A stretch of DNA of 64,000 nucleotides from Micromonospora andamanensis (GCF_016863495.1 NZ_BOOZ01000015.1:182326-246325), one strand, 5' to 3'. Counted from the first letter of the stretch, positions 27,167-38,822 are shown. Numbers and translations are program-made. The notes: a model not told the origin generated them from the letters alone.

Positions 27167-27182
27167 GCTAATACGAATTATC
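27167..27182. promoter_or_regulatory. LacI-type operator O1
   Basis: GCTAATACGAATTATC is an imperfect palindrome matching the second site at 27264 (shared pattern GCTAATnCGnATTA). It lies 215 bases upstream of the GH43-like start, in the 350-base divergent region 26953-27302. That region holds no gene. Confidence 0.65.
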
Positions 27183-27263
27183 ACGCCGACTTTCGAGAGA
27201 AATTTTCCGTCGACGGGGGTTGACGGCGGGCCGCGGCGGGTCGCAGGATTTCACACCAACGTA

Positions 27264-27279
27264 GCTAATGCGTATTAGC
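27264..27279. promoter_or_regulatory. LacI-type operator O2
   Basis: GCTAATGCGTATTAGC has six-base perfect outer arms (GCTAAT/ATTAGC) around a central CG-containing core, the classic LacI/GalR symmetry. It lies 23 bases before the lacI start codon, so it likely mediates autorepression. With O1, 97 bases away, it could form a loop. Confidence 0.7.
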
Positions 27280-27302
27280 GCAGAAACGATTGGACACGGA
27301 AC

Positions 27303-28334
27303 GTGACCGGATCGCGTAGGCGGGTGACCCAGCAGGACATCGCCCGGATGACAGGCGTCAGCCAGGCCACCGTCTCCCTGGTGCTCAACGGTCGCGACGA
27401 CGGCAGCGTCCGGATCGCCCCGGAGACCCGGGAACGGGTGCTGCTCGCCATCCGGGACACCGGGTACGTCGCCGACCCGGTGGCCCGGCGGCTGGCCGCC
27501 CGGCACAACCGGATCCTCGGCGTCTTCACCTACGAGCCGGTCTTCCCCGCCGGCACCGGCGACTTCTACCACCCGTTCCTGGTCGGCATCGAGGAGTCCG
27601 CCGAGCGACTCGGCTGCGACCTGCTGCTGCTCACGAGCGCCCCGGTCACCGATGGCCGGCGGCGCATCTTCCACGACGACAACCGCCTCCGGCTGGCCGA
27701 CGGTTGCGTCCTGCTCGGCCGATCACTTGACCGCGACGAGTTGGGGCGGCTGGTCGCCGAGGGGCATCCGTTCGTGTCGGTAGGCCGACGCGACGACGCG
27801 GGTGGGCCGGTGCCCTACGTCGGCGCGGACTACACCACCGCCACCGCCGACGTGGTCCGCCGAACCCTCGACGCCGGGCACACCAGGCTGGCGTACCTCG
27901 GCCAGGGCGCCGGACCGGAATCCCACGCCGACCGATTCGCCGGCTACCGGACCGCCCTTGACGCGGCCGGACTGCCGACCCGGCACGAACCCACCGACCG
28001 CTCCCCCGCCGACCTGCTCGACGCGCTGCTCACCGCCGGGGTCACCGCCGTGATGGTCGAGGAGTACGCCGACGGGGTCGCGCTGGCCGCCGTCGCCGCC
28101 GAGCGTGGCCTGACCGTACCCGCCGACCTGTCCATCCTGGCGCTTGGCGATCCGACCCGACCCACCACCCGCGACCTGGAGTTCACCGGCTTCCGGATCC
28201 CCCGCCGCGAGATGGGGTGGCAGGCCGTCGAGGTGCTCACCGGGCTGCTCGCCGCGATGCCCGGCACCGCGACCCAGCGGCTGCTGCCGTGTCAACCGGT
28301 CGACGGCGTCACCCTCCTGCCGCCCCGACACTGA
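27303..28334 (+). CDS. LacI/GalR-family repressor of the sugar locus
   Basis: The 343-residue protein has an N-terminal LacI helix-turn-helix and hinge (TQQDIARMTGVSQATVSLVLNG, then VADPVARRLAARHNRILGVF). A periplasmic-binding-like effector domain follows (TYEPVFPAG, VSVGRRDDAG, TRLAYLGQGAGPESHADRFA, ILALGDPTRPTTRDLEFTGF). The start is GTG 27303. It is the first gene of a same-strand series with an FAD oxidoreductase and a sugar ABC transporter. Two matching palindromes upstream are its likely operators. The inducer is probably an oligosaccharide released by the divergent GH43-like protein (inferred). Confidence 0.92.
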   Translation: MTGSRRRVTQQDIARMTGVSQATVSLVLNGRDDGSVRIAPETRERVLLAIRDTGYVADPVARRLAARHNRILGVFTYEPVFPAGTGDFYHPFLVGIEESAERLGCDLLLLTSAPVTDGRRRIFHDDNRLRLADGCVLLGRSLDRDELGRLVAEGHPFVSVGRRDDAGGPVPYVGADYTTATADVVRRTLDAGHTRLAYLGQGAGPESHADRFAGYRTALDAAGLPTRHEPTDRSPADLLDALLTAGVTAVMVEEYADGVALAAVAAERGLTVPADLSILALGDPTRPTTRDLEFTGFRIPRREMGWQAVEVLTGLLAAMPGTATQRLLPCQPVDGVTLLPPRH

Positions 28335-28400
28335 CCAGCTCACCCCCGGTCGCCACGCCTTCGGCCGGCGACCCTCGACCAACCCCTGGGAGGACCGACC

Positions 28401-30035
28401 GTGCCCGAGATGCAGGCCGAAGTACTGATCGTCGGCGGTGGGCTCGGTGGCGTGGCCGCCGCCCTGGCCGCGCTGCGCGCCGGTCGCAGCGTGCTGCTGA
28501 CCGAGGAGTACGACTGGCTCGGCGGGCAACTCACCAGCCAGGCCGTACCGCCGGACGAGCACTCCTGGGTGGAGCACTTCGGTGTCACCGCCAGCTACCG
28601 GGCGCTGCGCGACGGCATCCGGGAGCACTACCGGCGCTGGTACCCGTTGACCGACCGGGCCCGTCGTACCACCGCGTTGAACCCGGGGGCCGGGCACGTC
28701 AGCCGGCTCTGCCACGAACCCCGGGTCGCGGTGGCTGTTCTGGAGGCCATGCTGGCCCCGTACCGGGGATCCGGGCGGCTGCGGGTGCTCAAGCCGTACC
28801 GGCCGGTGGCCGCCGACACCGACGGCGACCGGGTCACAGGTGTCACAGTGGCGCACCGGCACACAGGTGAGCAGATCGGGCTGACCGCGCCGTACGTGCT
28901 GGACGCCACCGAGACCGGCGAGTTGCTGCCGCTTACCGGCACCGAGTACGTGACAGGCTTCGAGTCGCGGGCCGACACCGGTGAGCCGAGCGCGCCGGAG
29001 CAGGCCCAACCGGCGAACATGCAGGCGGTGTCGGTGTGTTTCGCGGTCGACCACGTCGACGGCGACCACACGATCGACAAGCCGGCGGCGTACGACTTCT
29101 GGCGGGAATACCGGCCCCCGTTCTGGGGTGACCGGATGCTGTCGTTCCGCTCCCCCAACCCGCGCACGCTGGACATCTCAGAACGCAGCTTCACCCCCAA
29201 CCCGGACGACGACCCCTGGCTGGTCCAGGCCGACCAGCGGGTCAACCCGGGCGACGGCAACCTGTGGACGTTCCGCCGAATCGCCGCTCGACGCAACTTC
29301 GCCCCCGGCGCGTACGACAGCGACATCTGCCTGGTCAACTGGCCGATGCTCGACTACTTCGAGCAGCCGATCATCGACGTGCCCGATCCGGACGCGCGGA
29401 TCGGGGCGGCCCGGGAACTCTCTCTGTCGGTGCTCTACTGGCTCCAGACCGAGGCGCCCCGCGCCGACGGTGGGACCGGATTTCCCAGCCTGCGGCTGCG
29501 CGGCGACGTCACCGGCAACGGCACCGCCGCCACCGGCGGCGACGTCACCCACAGCGGGCTCGCCCAGGCCCCCTACGTCCGCGAGTCACGCCGGATCCGC
29601 GCCGAGTACACGGTCGTCGAGCAGGACCTGTCCCTGGAGATCCGGGGCGACAAGGGCGCGGTCAGCTACGCCGACTCGGTAGGTGTCGGGATGTACCGCA
29701 TCGACCTGCACCCCTCCACCGGCGGCGACAACTACATCGACGTGGCCTCCTGCCCCTTCGAGATCCCACTCGGTGCCCTGATCCCCCGGCGGGTGGAGAA
29801 CCTGCTGCCCGCCGGCAAGAACATCGGCACCACGCACATCACAAACGGCTCCTACCGCCTGCACCCCGTGGAGTGGAACGTCGGCGAGGTCGCCGGTCTG
29901 CTCGCGGACTTCTGCCTGGCCCGGCGGGTCACCCCCCGCGCGGTGCGCTACACCCCCGGCCTGCTGGCCGACTTCCAGAACCGCCTCGCCGATTCCGGTG
30001 TCGAGCTGCGCTGGCCCGACATCGCCGGCTACTGA
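28401..30035 (+). CDS. FAD-dependent oxidoreductase of the FAD_oxidored family
   Basis: The 544-residue protein opens with a Rossmann FAD-binding motif (VLIVGGGLGGVAAALAALRA) followed by EEYDWLGGQLTSQAVPPDE, typical of PF12831 proteins. The C-terminal FAD contact region includes LLPAGKNIGTTHITNGSYRL. The GTG start has GGGAGG seven bases upstream. Members of this family often sit in carbohydrate loci, but their reaction is largely unassigned. Oxidation of a sugar or sugar acid is a guess from context. No signal peptide is present, so it acts on an imported substrate. It lies between lacI and the transporter genes. Confidence 0.8.
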   Translation: MPEMQAEVLIVGGGLGGVAAALAALRAGRSVLLTEEYDWLGGQLTSQAVPPDEHSWVEHFGVTASYRALRDGIREHYRRWYPLTDRARRTTALNPGAGHVSRLCHEPRVAVAVLEAMLAPYRGSGRLRVLKPYRPVAADTDGDRVTGVTVAHRHTGEQIGLTAPYVLDATETGELLPLTGTEYVTGFESRADTGEPSAPEQAQPANMQAVSVCFAVDHVDGDHTIDKPAAYDFWREYRPPFWGDRMLSFRSPNPRTLDISERSFTPNPDDDPWLVQADQRVNPGDGNLWTFRRIAARRNFAPGAYDSDICLVNWPMLDYFEQPIIDVPDPDARIGAARELSLSVLYWLQTEAPRADGGTGFPSLRLRGDVTGNGTAATGGDVTHSGLAQAPYVRESRRIRAEYTVVEQDLSLEIRGDKGAVSYADSVGVGMYRIDLHPSTGGDNYIDVASCPFEIPLGALIPRRVENLLPAGKNIGTTHITNGSYRLHPVEWNVGEVAGLLADFCLARRVTPRAVRYTPGLLADFQNRLADSGVELRWPDIAGY

Positions 30036-30051
30036 GGAAGGACATAACCCC

Positions 30052-31323
30052 ATGAGGAACCGGTTGACGGCCGTCGTCGCGCTCACCGCGCTGCTCGGCC
30101 TGACCGCCTGCGGCGGCGACTCCGCCGAGTCCGACGGCCCGGTCACGTTGCGGATGACCACCTGGTCGGCGAACGAGGCCCACCTGAAGCTGTTCAACGA
30201 GATCGCCGCCGAGTACACCGCGACGAATCCGGACGTCGCCGGGATCACCTTCGACCCGATCCCGTTCGAGAGCTACACCACCACCCTGACCACCCAGATC
30301 GCCGGCGGCAACCCGCCCGATCTGGCCTGGGTGCTGGAGAATTCCGCGCCCGACTTCGTCACCTCCGGTGCTCTGGTGCCGCTTGACGACACCCTCAAGG
30401 GCGCCGAGGGGTACGGCTTCGACGAGCTCGCGCCGGCCGCGACGAAGCTGTGGCAGGCCGACGGCAAGCTGTACGCGTACCCCTTCTCCACCTCGCCGTT
30501 CGGGGTGTTCGTCAACACCGACCTGGTGAAGTCCTCCGGCGCGCAGAGCCCGGCCGAGCTGATCGCCGCCGGCCAGTGGACCTGGCAGAACGCGCTGGCC
30601 ACCGCGAAGGCGGTGCAGGCGGAGACCGGCAAGGCGGGTCTGGTGGTCCGCGACTTCGACTACAAGGGCTGGGACTTCCTGTCCACCGTGTGGACCGGCT
30701 GGGGTGCGCAGGCGTGGAGCGAGGACGGCCGCACCTGCGGTTTCAACTCGGCCGAGATGGTCGAGGCGATGACCGTCCTGCACCGGGGGATCTTCGTCGA
30801 CAAGGCGCTGCCGGGCCCGGGCACCACAGCCGACTTCTTCGCCGGCGAGGCCGGCATGACCATCACCCAGATCTCCCGCGCGTCGCTGCTGGAGGGTCAG
30901 AAGTTCGGCTGGGATCTGGTGCCGCTGCCCGCCGGGCCGAAGGGCGAGTACGCGGTGATCGGCCAGGGTGGCATGGGTGTGCTCAAGCAGGGCCGCAACG
31001 CCGAGGCCGCCGCCGATTTCCTGGCCTACCTGACCAACCCGGCCAACTCGGCGAAGCTGGCGCAGTTCTTCCCGCCGCCGCGTACCTCGCTGCTCACCGC
31101 CGAGACCCTGGCCAAGACCAACCCGCTGCTGAGCCCGGAGCAGTTGCAGGAGGTGGTCATCGACGGGATCGCCGACGGGGTGGTCAAGCCCAGCCACACC
31201 GGTCAGGCCGAGCTGAACCAGGCGGTCCGGGCCGCGCTGGACCCGCTGTGGCGGCCGGACGCGGACGTGCGGGGTGTCCTCGACGGCGTCTGCACCGCGA
31301 TCACCCCGCTGCTGGCGAAGTAG
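30052..31323 (+). CDS. Sugar ABC transporter substrate-binding lipoprotein
   Basis: The 423-residue protein has a lipoprotein signal with lipobox LTAC at about residue 19. The body is of the family 1 extracellular solute-binding type (LRMTTWSANEAHLKLFNEIA, GNPPDLAWVLENSAPDF, LYAYPFSTSPFGVFVNTDLV, GQGGMGVLKQGRNAEAAADF). It captures a mono- or oligosaccharide outside the membrane for the two permeases that follow. No ATPase gene is present, as usual for actinobacteria that share an MsiK-type ATPase between sugar importers. Confidence 0.93.
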   Translation: MRNRLTAVVALTALLGLTACGGDSAESDGPVTLRMTTWSANEAHLKLFNEIAAEYTATNPDVAGITFDPIPFESYTTTLTTQIAGGNPPDLAWVLENSAPDFVTSGALVPLDDTLKGAEGYGFDELAPAATKLWQADGKLYAYPFSTSPFGVFVNTDLVKSSGAQSPAELIAAGQWTWQNALATAKAVQAETGKAGLVVRDFDYKGWDFLSTVWTGWGAQAWSEDGRTCGFNSAEMVEAMTVLHRGIFVDKALPGPGTTADFFAGEAGMTITQISRASLLEGQKFGWDLVPLPAGPKGEYAVIGQGGMGVLKQGRNAEAAADFLAYLTNPANSAKLAQFFPPPRTSLLTAETLAKTNPLLSPEQLQEVVIDGIADGVVKPSHTGQAELNQAVRAALDPLWRPDADVRGVLDGVCTAITPLLAK

Positions 31324-31331
31324 GTTCTTCG

Positions 31332-32297
31332 ATGTCGGTCCTGACCAGGGACACCGTGGGGCGGGCCGGTGGCCGGTCCGCCCCCACCGGGAGCGCCCCG
31401 CACCGGCGGCGCGGCTGGTGGACGACCCGCCGCCGCGATCAGCTCGCCGGGCTGCTCTTCGTCGCCCCGCAGCTCGTCGGCTCGGTGCTGTTCGTGCTGA
31501 TCCCGCTCGGGCTGGTCTTCTGGTACAGCCTGCACGAGTGGAACGTGCTCGCCGGCACCTTCGAGTTCGTCGGCGCGGACAACTACCAGGCCATGGCCGA
31601 CGATCCGAACCTGCCGTCGGTGCTGCGGGTCACCGCGCTGTTCTCGATCGGTCTGGTGGTGTTCAACCTCAGCCTGGCCCTGCTGCTCGCGGTGCTGCTC
31701 AACCAGCGGCTACGCGGCACCGTCGTGTTCCGGACGTTGTTCTTCTCCCCGGTGGTCGTCTCGCTTGTCGCCTGGACGATCGTGTGGGGGTTCCTGCTTC
31801 AGGACAACGGCGGCGTCAACGGGGCGTTGGGCGTGGCCGGTGTGGACGGGCCGAACTGGCTGCGCGGCGACTGGACGGCGCTGCTGTCGGTGATCGTGGT
31901 GCAGGTGGTCAAGAACGTCGGCCTGAACATGGTGCTGTTCCTGGCCGCCCTCCAGGGGGTGCCGGCGGAGCTGTACGAGGCGGCCCGGGTCGAGGGGGCC
32001 AACGCCTGGACCCGGTTCCGGCGGATCACCGTGCCGCTGATCAGCCCGACCATCCTGCTCACCTCGATCATCACGGTGGTCGGGTCGTTGCAGGTGTTCG
32101 CCCAGATCGCCGTGCTCACCCAGGGCGGGCCGGGCACCTCGACCACGGTGCTCGTCTACTACCTGTACCAGCGGGCGTTCCAGTTCCACCAGTTCGGCTA
32201 CGGCGCGACGCTGTCGGTGCTGCTCTTCCTGATCGTGCTGGTGCTCACCGTCGTGCAGTGGCGGATGCGCAGGAAGTGGGTCTTCCATGAACAGTAG
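31332..32297 (+). CDS. Sugar ABC transporter permease (MalF/UgpA type)
   Basis: The 321-residue protein has six predicted membrane helices (LAGLLFVAPQLVGSVLFVLI, LSVIVVQVVKNVGLNMVLFL) and the EAA loop contacting the ATPase (ELYEAARVEGANAWTRFRRI). The start is ATG 31332, eight bases after the binding protein. Its end overlaps the next permease by 11 bases, showing translational coupling. It forms the channel together with the next gene. Confidence 0.93.
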   Translation: MSVLTRDTVGRAGGRSAPTGSAPHRRRGWWTTRRRDQLAGLLFVAPQLVGSVLFVLIPLGLVFWYSLHEWNVLAGTFEFVGADNYQAMADDPNLPSVLRVTALFSIGLVVFNLSLALLLAVLLNQRLRGTVVFRTLFFSPVVVSLVAWTIVWGFLLQDNGGVNGALGVAGVDGPNWLRGDWTALLSVIVVQVVKNVGLNMVLFLAALQGVPAELYEAARVEGANAWTRFRRITVPLISPTILLTSIITVVGSLQVFAQIAVLTQGGPGTSTTVLVYYLYQRAFQFHQFGYGATLSVLLFLIVLVLTVVQWRMRRKWVFHEQ

Positions 32298-33129
32298 GCT
32301 CTCCGCACGGGCCAGGGTCGCGCTCTACGGTGCGCTCTGCCTGCTGGCCCTGCCGTTCGTCTTCCCCACCTGGTGGATGGTCACCTCGTCGGTGAAACCG
32401 GTGGGCGACATCTTCGCCTTCCCACCGTCACTGATCCCCACCGAGGCCAGTCTCTCCGCGTACCGGCGGGTCTTCGAGCTGCAACCGTTCGCGCAGCAGT
32501 ACTTCAACAGCGGGTACATCGCGGCAGTGGTCACCGTCGGCACCCTGGCGGTCTCGTCGCTGGCCGGGTACGCCTTCGCCCGGATCCGCTTCCGGGGCCA
32601 GCAGGTGCTGTTCGTGGTGGTGCTGGTCGGGCTGCTCATCCCGAGCGAGGTGACGATCGTGCCGCTGTTCCGGATGTTCAACTCGTGGGGCATGGTGGAC
32701 ACCCACTGGCCGCTGATCCTGGTGCCGATCCTCGGCGCGCCGAGCGTGCTGGCCACCTTCATCATGCGGCAGTTCTTCATCACCCTCCCCGCCGAGCTGG
32801 AGGAGGCGGCGCGGGTGGACGGGCTGGGCCGCTTCGCCACCTTCTGGCGGATCGCGTTGCCGCTGGCCCGCCCGGCGCTCGGCGCGGTGGCGATCTTCAC
32901 CTTCCTGCACAGCTGGAACCTGTACCTGGAGCCGATCGTCTTCCTCTCCACGCCGGAGAAGTTCACCCTGCCGCAGGCGCTCACCCAGTTCGTCGACGCC
33001 TACGGCGGGCCGATGTGGGACGTGCAGCTGTCGGCGGCGTCGATGACCGCCATCCCGATCCTGGTGATCTTCGTGATCGCGCAGCGGCAGTTCATCGAGG
33101 GTCTGGCCCACACCGGCCTGAAGGGCTGA
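32287..33129 (+). CDS. Sugar ABC transporter permease (MalG/UgpE type)
   Basis: The 280-residue protein has six membrane helices, a periplasmic segment with VTSSVKPVGDIFAFPPSLIP, and the EAA motif ELEEAARVDGLGRFATFWRI, all typical of MalG-like permeases. It ends ...GLAHTGLKG, a common terminus of this family. It completes the importer and is the last gene of the operon; a strong terminator follows. Confidence 0.93.
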   Translation: MNSRLSARARVALYGALCLLALPFVFPTWWMVTSSVKPVGDIFAFPPSLIPTEASLSAYRRVFELQPFAQQYFNSGYIAAVVTVGTLAVSSLAGYAFARIRFRGQQVLFVVVLVGLLIPSEVTIVPLFRMFNSWGMVDTHWPLILVPILGAPSVLATFIMRQFFITLPAELEEAARVDGLGRFATFWRIALPLARPALGAVAIFTFLHSWNLYLEPIVFLSTPEKFTLPQALTQFVDAYGGPMWDVQLSAASMTAIPILVIFVIAQRQFIEGLAHTGLKG

Positions 33130-33154
33130 GGCACCCCGCAGATCTCAGGTGTGG

Positions 33155-33192
33155 CGAGCCCCGGGCGATCGTTGCTGATCGCCCGGGGCTCG
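33155..33192. terminator. Strong bidirectional hairpin between the sugar operon and katG
   Basis: A perfect 16-bp stem (CGAGCCCCGGGCGATC with its complement) and a 6-base loop lie between convergent genes, 25 bases past the permease stop and 17 before the katG stop. Confidence 0.8.
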
Positions 33193-33208
33193 TCAGGTGG
33201 GTGTCGGA

Positions 33209-35937
<2,729 letters not shown>

Positions 35938-35944
35938 GCCGACG

Positions 35945-35974
35945 AACCTACTCCACTCTTCTGGAATGAATCAA
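35945..35974 (-). promoter_or_regulatory. furA-katG promoter and FurA operator
   Basis: On the minus strand TTGATT (35974-35969) and TAGGTT (35950-35945) are 18 bases apart, and TAGGTT ends seven bases before the furA ATG. The spacer holds CATTCCAGAAGAGTGGAG, resembling the conserved AT-rich furA operator region known from actinobacteria. Confidence 0.6.
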
Positions 35975-36153
35975 GTTTTCGCGAATCAGGTTGGCGTGTC
36001 GCCGAGGTCCGGCGCGACGGCGTCGACCGGCCCGGCGACACGGACGGGCTGGACGTCACACGACCGTCACACGTTCGCGCGGCAGCCGTCATTCCTCAGG
36101 GCATCCCTGGTAGCAGGGCACATTTGCGCACGACGGCACGAGGAGGCGACGGC

Positions 36154-36672
36154 ATGACCACCTGGCCCTTTTCCACCTGGACCACCCGCCGGGCGCGGGC
36201 CGCCGGCGATCTCCGGTCCCGCGGACCGCGGCGGGCGCGTCGAGGCGGTGCCGTTCGGCTTCAGCTCCGGCACGCGGCGGTCGCGGCCGGACTGGCGGCC
36301 GTTCTCGTCGGCACCGGCTGCGCCCGCGATCCGGTGGCCGAACCGCCGCCCCCGTCCACCGGGACCAGCCCGCCGAACACGCTCGCGCGGGTCGAGGTCG
36401 GCGACGCGCTGACCGTGACCGCGGCGGTGGACCGGGTGGTCGACGAGCGGGCGCTCGTCGTGCGGGACATCGACCTGGCGGACGGCACCCTTCTCGTGCT
36501 GACCCGCCGGGCCGTGGCGGCGTCCCCACCACAACTGGTGACCGTGGAAGGGACCGTCGTCACCTTCTCGTACCGTGGCCTCTCCGCCCGCCACCACCTG
36601 ACCGACCCGGCCGAGTACCGCTCGTTCGAGGGGCGCAAGGCGCTGGTGGCCGGTCAGGTCACCGTGTGGTGA
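36154..36672 (+). CDS. Probable lipoprotein with an OB-fold-like domain
   Basis: The 172-residue protein begins at ATG 36154 with AGGAGG seven bases upstream. A long basic N-terminus (RRARAAGDLRSRGPRRARRG) precedes a hydrophobic stretch ending LVGTGC, a plausible but weak lipobox (Gly at -3). After a proline linker, ~100 residues of beta strands (RVEVGDALTVTAAVDRVVDE, ALVVRDIDLADGTLLVLTRR, LVTVEGTVVTFSYRGL) look like an OB-fold of the tRNA_anti-like type. Function is unknown. It is not coupled to its neighbours. Confidence 0.75.
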   Translation: MTTWPFSTWTTRRARAAGDLRSRGPRRARRGGAVRLQLRHAAVAAGLAAVLVGTGCARDPVAEPPPPSTGTSPPNTLARVEVGDALTVTAAVDRVVDERALVVRDIDLADGTLLVLTRRAVAASPPQLVTVEGTVVTFSYRGLSARHHLTDPAEYRSFEGRKALVAGQVTVW

Positions 36673-36741
36673 TGACGGGACGCACGCCGGCAGGCCCGGC
36701 CGGGACGGCGACGCCGCAGGCCGGACCGGCAAGGGCCGGCG

Positions 36742-37566
36742 TCACGGTTTGCGAGCGACGAGCCCGACGAAGGTGTGGTAGGTGTCGCTCTGCTCCGGTG
36801 CGGCCTCGTCCGGGTCCGGTCGCCACGCGGCCACCGGCACCAGACCCGGCTCCAGCACCTCCAAGCCTTCGACGAAGGAGAGGATCTCCTCATCGGTACG
36901 CCAGCGGCCGGTACCGAGCGACTCGTTGAAGATGCGCTCGACCTCGCGCGCCTTCCGGGAGGCATCGGGGTGCCGGTCGCCGGGATCACGGAAGTGGGAG
37001 ATCGCGACGTAGCTGCCCGACGGCAGGGCGTCGATGAGTCTCGCCGCCACCGCCTTCGGGTCCTCGTCGTCCCTGAGGTGGTGCAGAATCGCGAAGAGCA
37101 GCAGCCCGACGGGGCGGTCGAAATCCAGGAACCGGCGCGTCTCCGGATGGTCCAGGACGGCCTCCGGCGACCGGATGTCGGCCTGGACCACCGTCGCGGT
37201 TCCGGCGTCGGCCAGCAGCGCCCGCCCGTGCGCCAGCACGATCGGGTCGTTGTCGACGTAGACCACCCGCGCCTGCGGGTCGTGGCGCAGGGCCACCTGG
37301 TGCACATTGCCCTGGGTGGGCAGACCGGAACCGAGATCGAGGAACTGGTTGATGCCCTGCTCGGTGAGGAAGCGCACCGCCCGACGCAGGAAGGCCCGGT
37401 TCGCCTGGCCCGCCTGCGGCCCGTCCGGCGTGATCTTGAGTGCGTGCTCGGCGACGGCGCGGTCCACCGCGAAGTTGTCCTTGCCGCCGAGCATGAAGTC
37501 GTACACCCGGGCGATGCTCGGCACGGTCATGTCGACCCCGGCCGGTGCCACCTCTTCGTTCGCCAC
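36742..37566 (-). CDS. SAM-dependent methyltransferase of the DUF574/Methyltransf_19 family
   Basis: The 274-residue protein has the family signature near the N-terminus (PSIARVYDFMLGGKDNFAVD), the AdoMet motif FLDLGSGLPTQGNVHQVA, the acidic ribose contact VVYVDNDPIVLAHG, and LLLFAILHHLRDDEDP. This family is expanded in actinomycetes and no substrate is firmly known. The GTG start at 37564-37566 has GAGGAG seven bases upstream; longer in-frame extensions lack a ribosome site. Confidence 0.9.
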   Translation of the reverse strand: MANEEVAPAGVDMTVPSIARVYDFMLGGKDNFAVDRAVAEHALKITPDGPQAGQANRAFLRRAVRFLTEQGINQFLDLGSGLPTQGNVHQVALRHDPQARVVYVDNDPIVLAHGRALLADAGTATVVQADIRSPEAVLDHPETRRFLDFDRPVGLLLFAILHHLRDDEDPKAVAARLIDALPSGSYVAISHFRDPGDRHPDASRKAREVERIFNESLGTGRWRTDEEILSFVEGLEVLEPGLVPVAAWRPDPDEAAPEQSDTYHTFVGLVARKP

Positions 37567-37880
37567 AGTCCGTCTCCTCGTCCACACTGGATCACAGTCG
37601 GCCGAACCGCTCGGGCCGAGCGCCGGACCGAGTGTAACCAAACGTCGCGTTCGGTCGGCACCGCCGGCGCACCGTGCTTCACCCACCGTGGTCGGCGTCG
37701 TCGACCATCCTAAGTGGTCGCTCCGGAGTCGGTGGAACCCGGTCAGCCGCAGCCTTGACGTGCGTCGCAGGATGACTCACGCTACTCTCGCTGTTCCTGA
37801 CGAATCGTCGATGGCCGGGTGCGCCGCGAAGCACCATTGATCATGACTGTCAATTCCCGGAGCGTGACCGCTCCGTTGCG
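37567..37880. other. 314-base divergent intergenic region
   Basis: It separates the methyltransferase from the TrmH-like gene. On the minus strand TACACT (37636-37631) is a good minus-10, with TGCCGA 18 bases upstream, about 70 bases before the methyltransferase start. No clear promoter is seen for the plus-strand gene. A ten-codon frame starting at ATG 37811 lacks a ribosome site and is not called. Confidence 0.4.
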
Positions 37881-38399
37881 GTGAGTCCGTCGATCCGGGT
37901 ACGGCCCCGCCGGGAGATCCGGGCCACCCGCCGACCTCGCGCCCACCGCTGCTGGGACCATCTGATCGCCGCCCCGCTGTGGCCGATGCACGGTACGAAT
38001 CTCGGCACCCTGCTGCGCACCTGCGACGCCGTGGGCGCGTGCCTGGCCGCACCCCGCTTCCGCTGGGTGGACGAGGCCATCGCCCGGGGCAACACGCTGC
38101 GCCGGCCCGGCTGCGTACACCGCACCGGCGATCCCGTCCGCTGGCTGCGGGCCGAGAAGGACCGTGGGGCGTACATCGTCGGGGTGGAGTTGGCCGACGA
38201 GGCGATCCGGCTGGCCGACCTGCCGACCGCCGGGCGGCGTACGGTCATGGTCCTCGGCCACGAGGCCACCGGCATCCCCCCGGAAGCACTCGACCTGCTC
38301 GACACCGCCGTGGAGATCCCCATGCTCGGCACCGGCCACAGCCTCAACGTCGCCGTGGCCGGATCCCTCGTGCTCTACAAACTCGCCGGGCTCGTCTGA
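37881..38399 (+). CDS. TrmH/SpoU-family RNA 2'-O-methyltransferase
   Basis: The 172-residue protein is a SPOUT methyltransferase with the three knot motifs: NLGTLLRTCDAVGA, TVMVLGHEATGIPPEAL and IPMLGTGHSLNVAVAGSLVL. It would methylate a ribose in tRNA or rRNA using AdoMet. The usual N-terminal substrate-binding domain of rRNA enzymes is absent, so it is a minimal TrmL/TrmH-like form. The GTG start at 37881 has no evident ribosome site and is uncertain. Confidence 0.85.
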   Translation: MSPSIRVRPRREIRATRRPRAHRCWDHLIAAPLWPMHGTNLGTLLRTCDAVGACLAAPRFRWVDEAIARGNTLRRPGCVHRTGDPVRWLRAEKDRGAYIVGVELADEAIRLADLPTAGRRTVMVLGHEATGIPPEALDLLDTAVEIPMLGTGHSLNVAVAGSLVLYKLAGLV

Positions 38400-38478
38400 C
38401 CGCCAACTGGTCGCCGCGAGGGCCGGCCCAGGTCACCTGTCGTCCTGTCGGCGCGTCTCGGCCGCCTCGATGCCGACC

Positions 38479-38745
38479 TCAGGACGCCTGGCGGACGGGC
38501 AGCTCGGCCCGCCAGACCTCGGCCAGATCGCTGAGGGGGACGTCCAGGGCCTGGCTGAGGCAGACGACGGTGCCGAACGCCGGCGCCGGCAGGCGACCCG
38601 CCTCGATCTTGCGCAACGTCTCGGGAGAGATGCCGGCCGCCAGGGCCACGTCGACGAGGCTGCGGCCGGCCCGGGCGGCCCGCAGGGCGGCCCCGAGGCG
38701 CTGACCCGCGGCGATCTGTTCGGCGGTGAGCGGTTGGCGAACCAT
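38479..38745 (-). CDS. Small XRE-family helix-turn-helix regulator
   Basis: The 88-residue protein is one XRE DNA-binding domain (LGAALRAARAGRSLVDVALA, AGISPETLRKIEAGRLPAPA, LSQALDVPLSDLAEVW) with a short tail. ATG 38743-38745 lies six bases after TATCCT on the minus strand (38757-38752), so its mRNA is probably leaderless. It is divergent from a methionine aminopeptidase gene. A palindrome in the shared promoter region is its likely operator. Confidence 0.88.
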   Translation of the reverse strand: MVRQPLTAEQIAAGQRLGAALRAARAGRSLVDVALAAGISPETLRKIEAGRLPAPAFGTVVCLSQALDVPLSDLAEVWRAELPVRQAS

Positions 38746-38785
38746 GCCAGCAGGATAGCCCTCCCGAGCAGCCACATCACTGCGT

Positions 38786-38799
38786 GGTATAAAAATACC
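38786..38799. promoter_or_regulatory. Palindromic operator between the XRE regulator and map
   Basis: GGTATAAAAATACC has perfect 5-base arms around AAAA and includes a TATAAA-like minus-10 for the map gene, 24 bases before its start. It is unusually A+T-rich for this genome. Confidence 0.55.
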
Positions 38800-38822
38800 G
38801 GCAGGGGATGAGGGAGGTTTTC

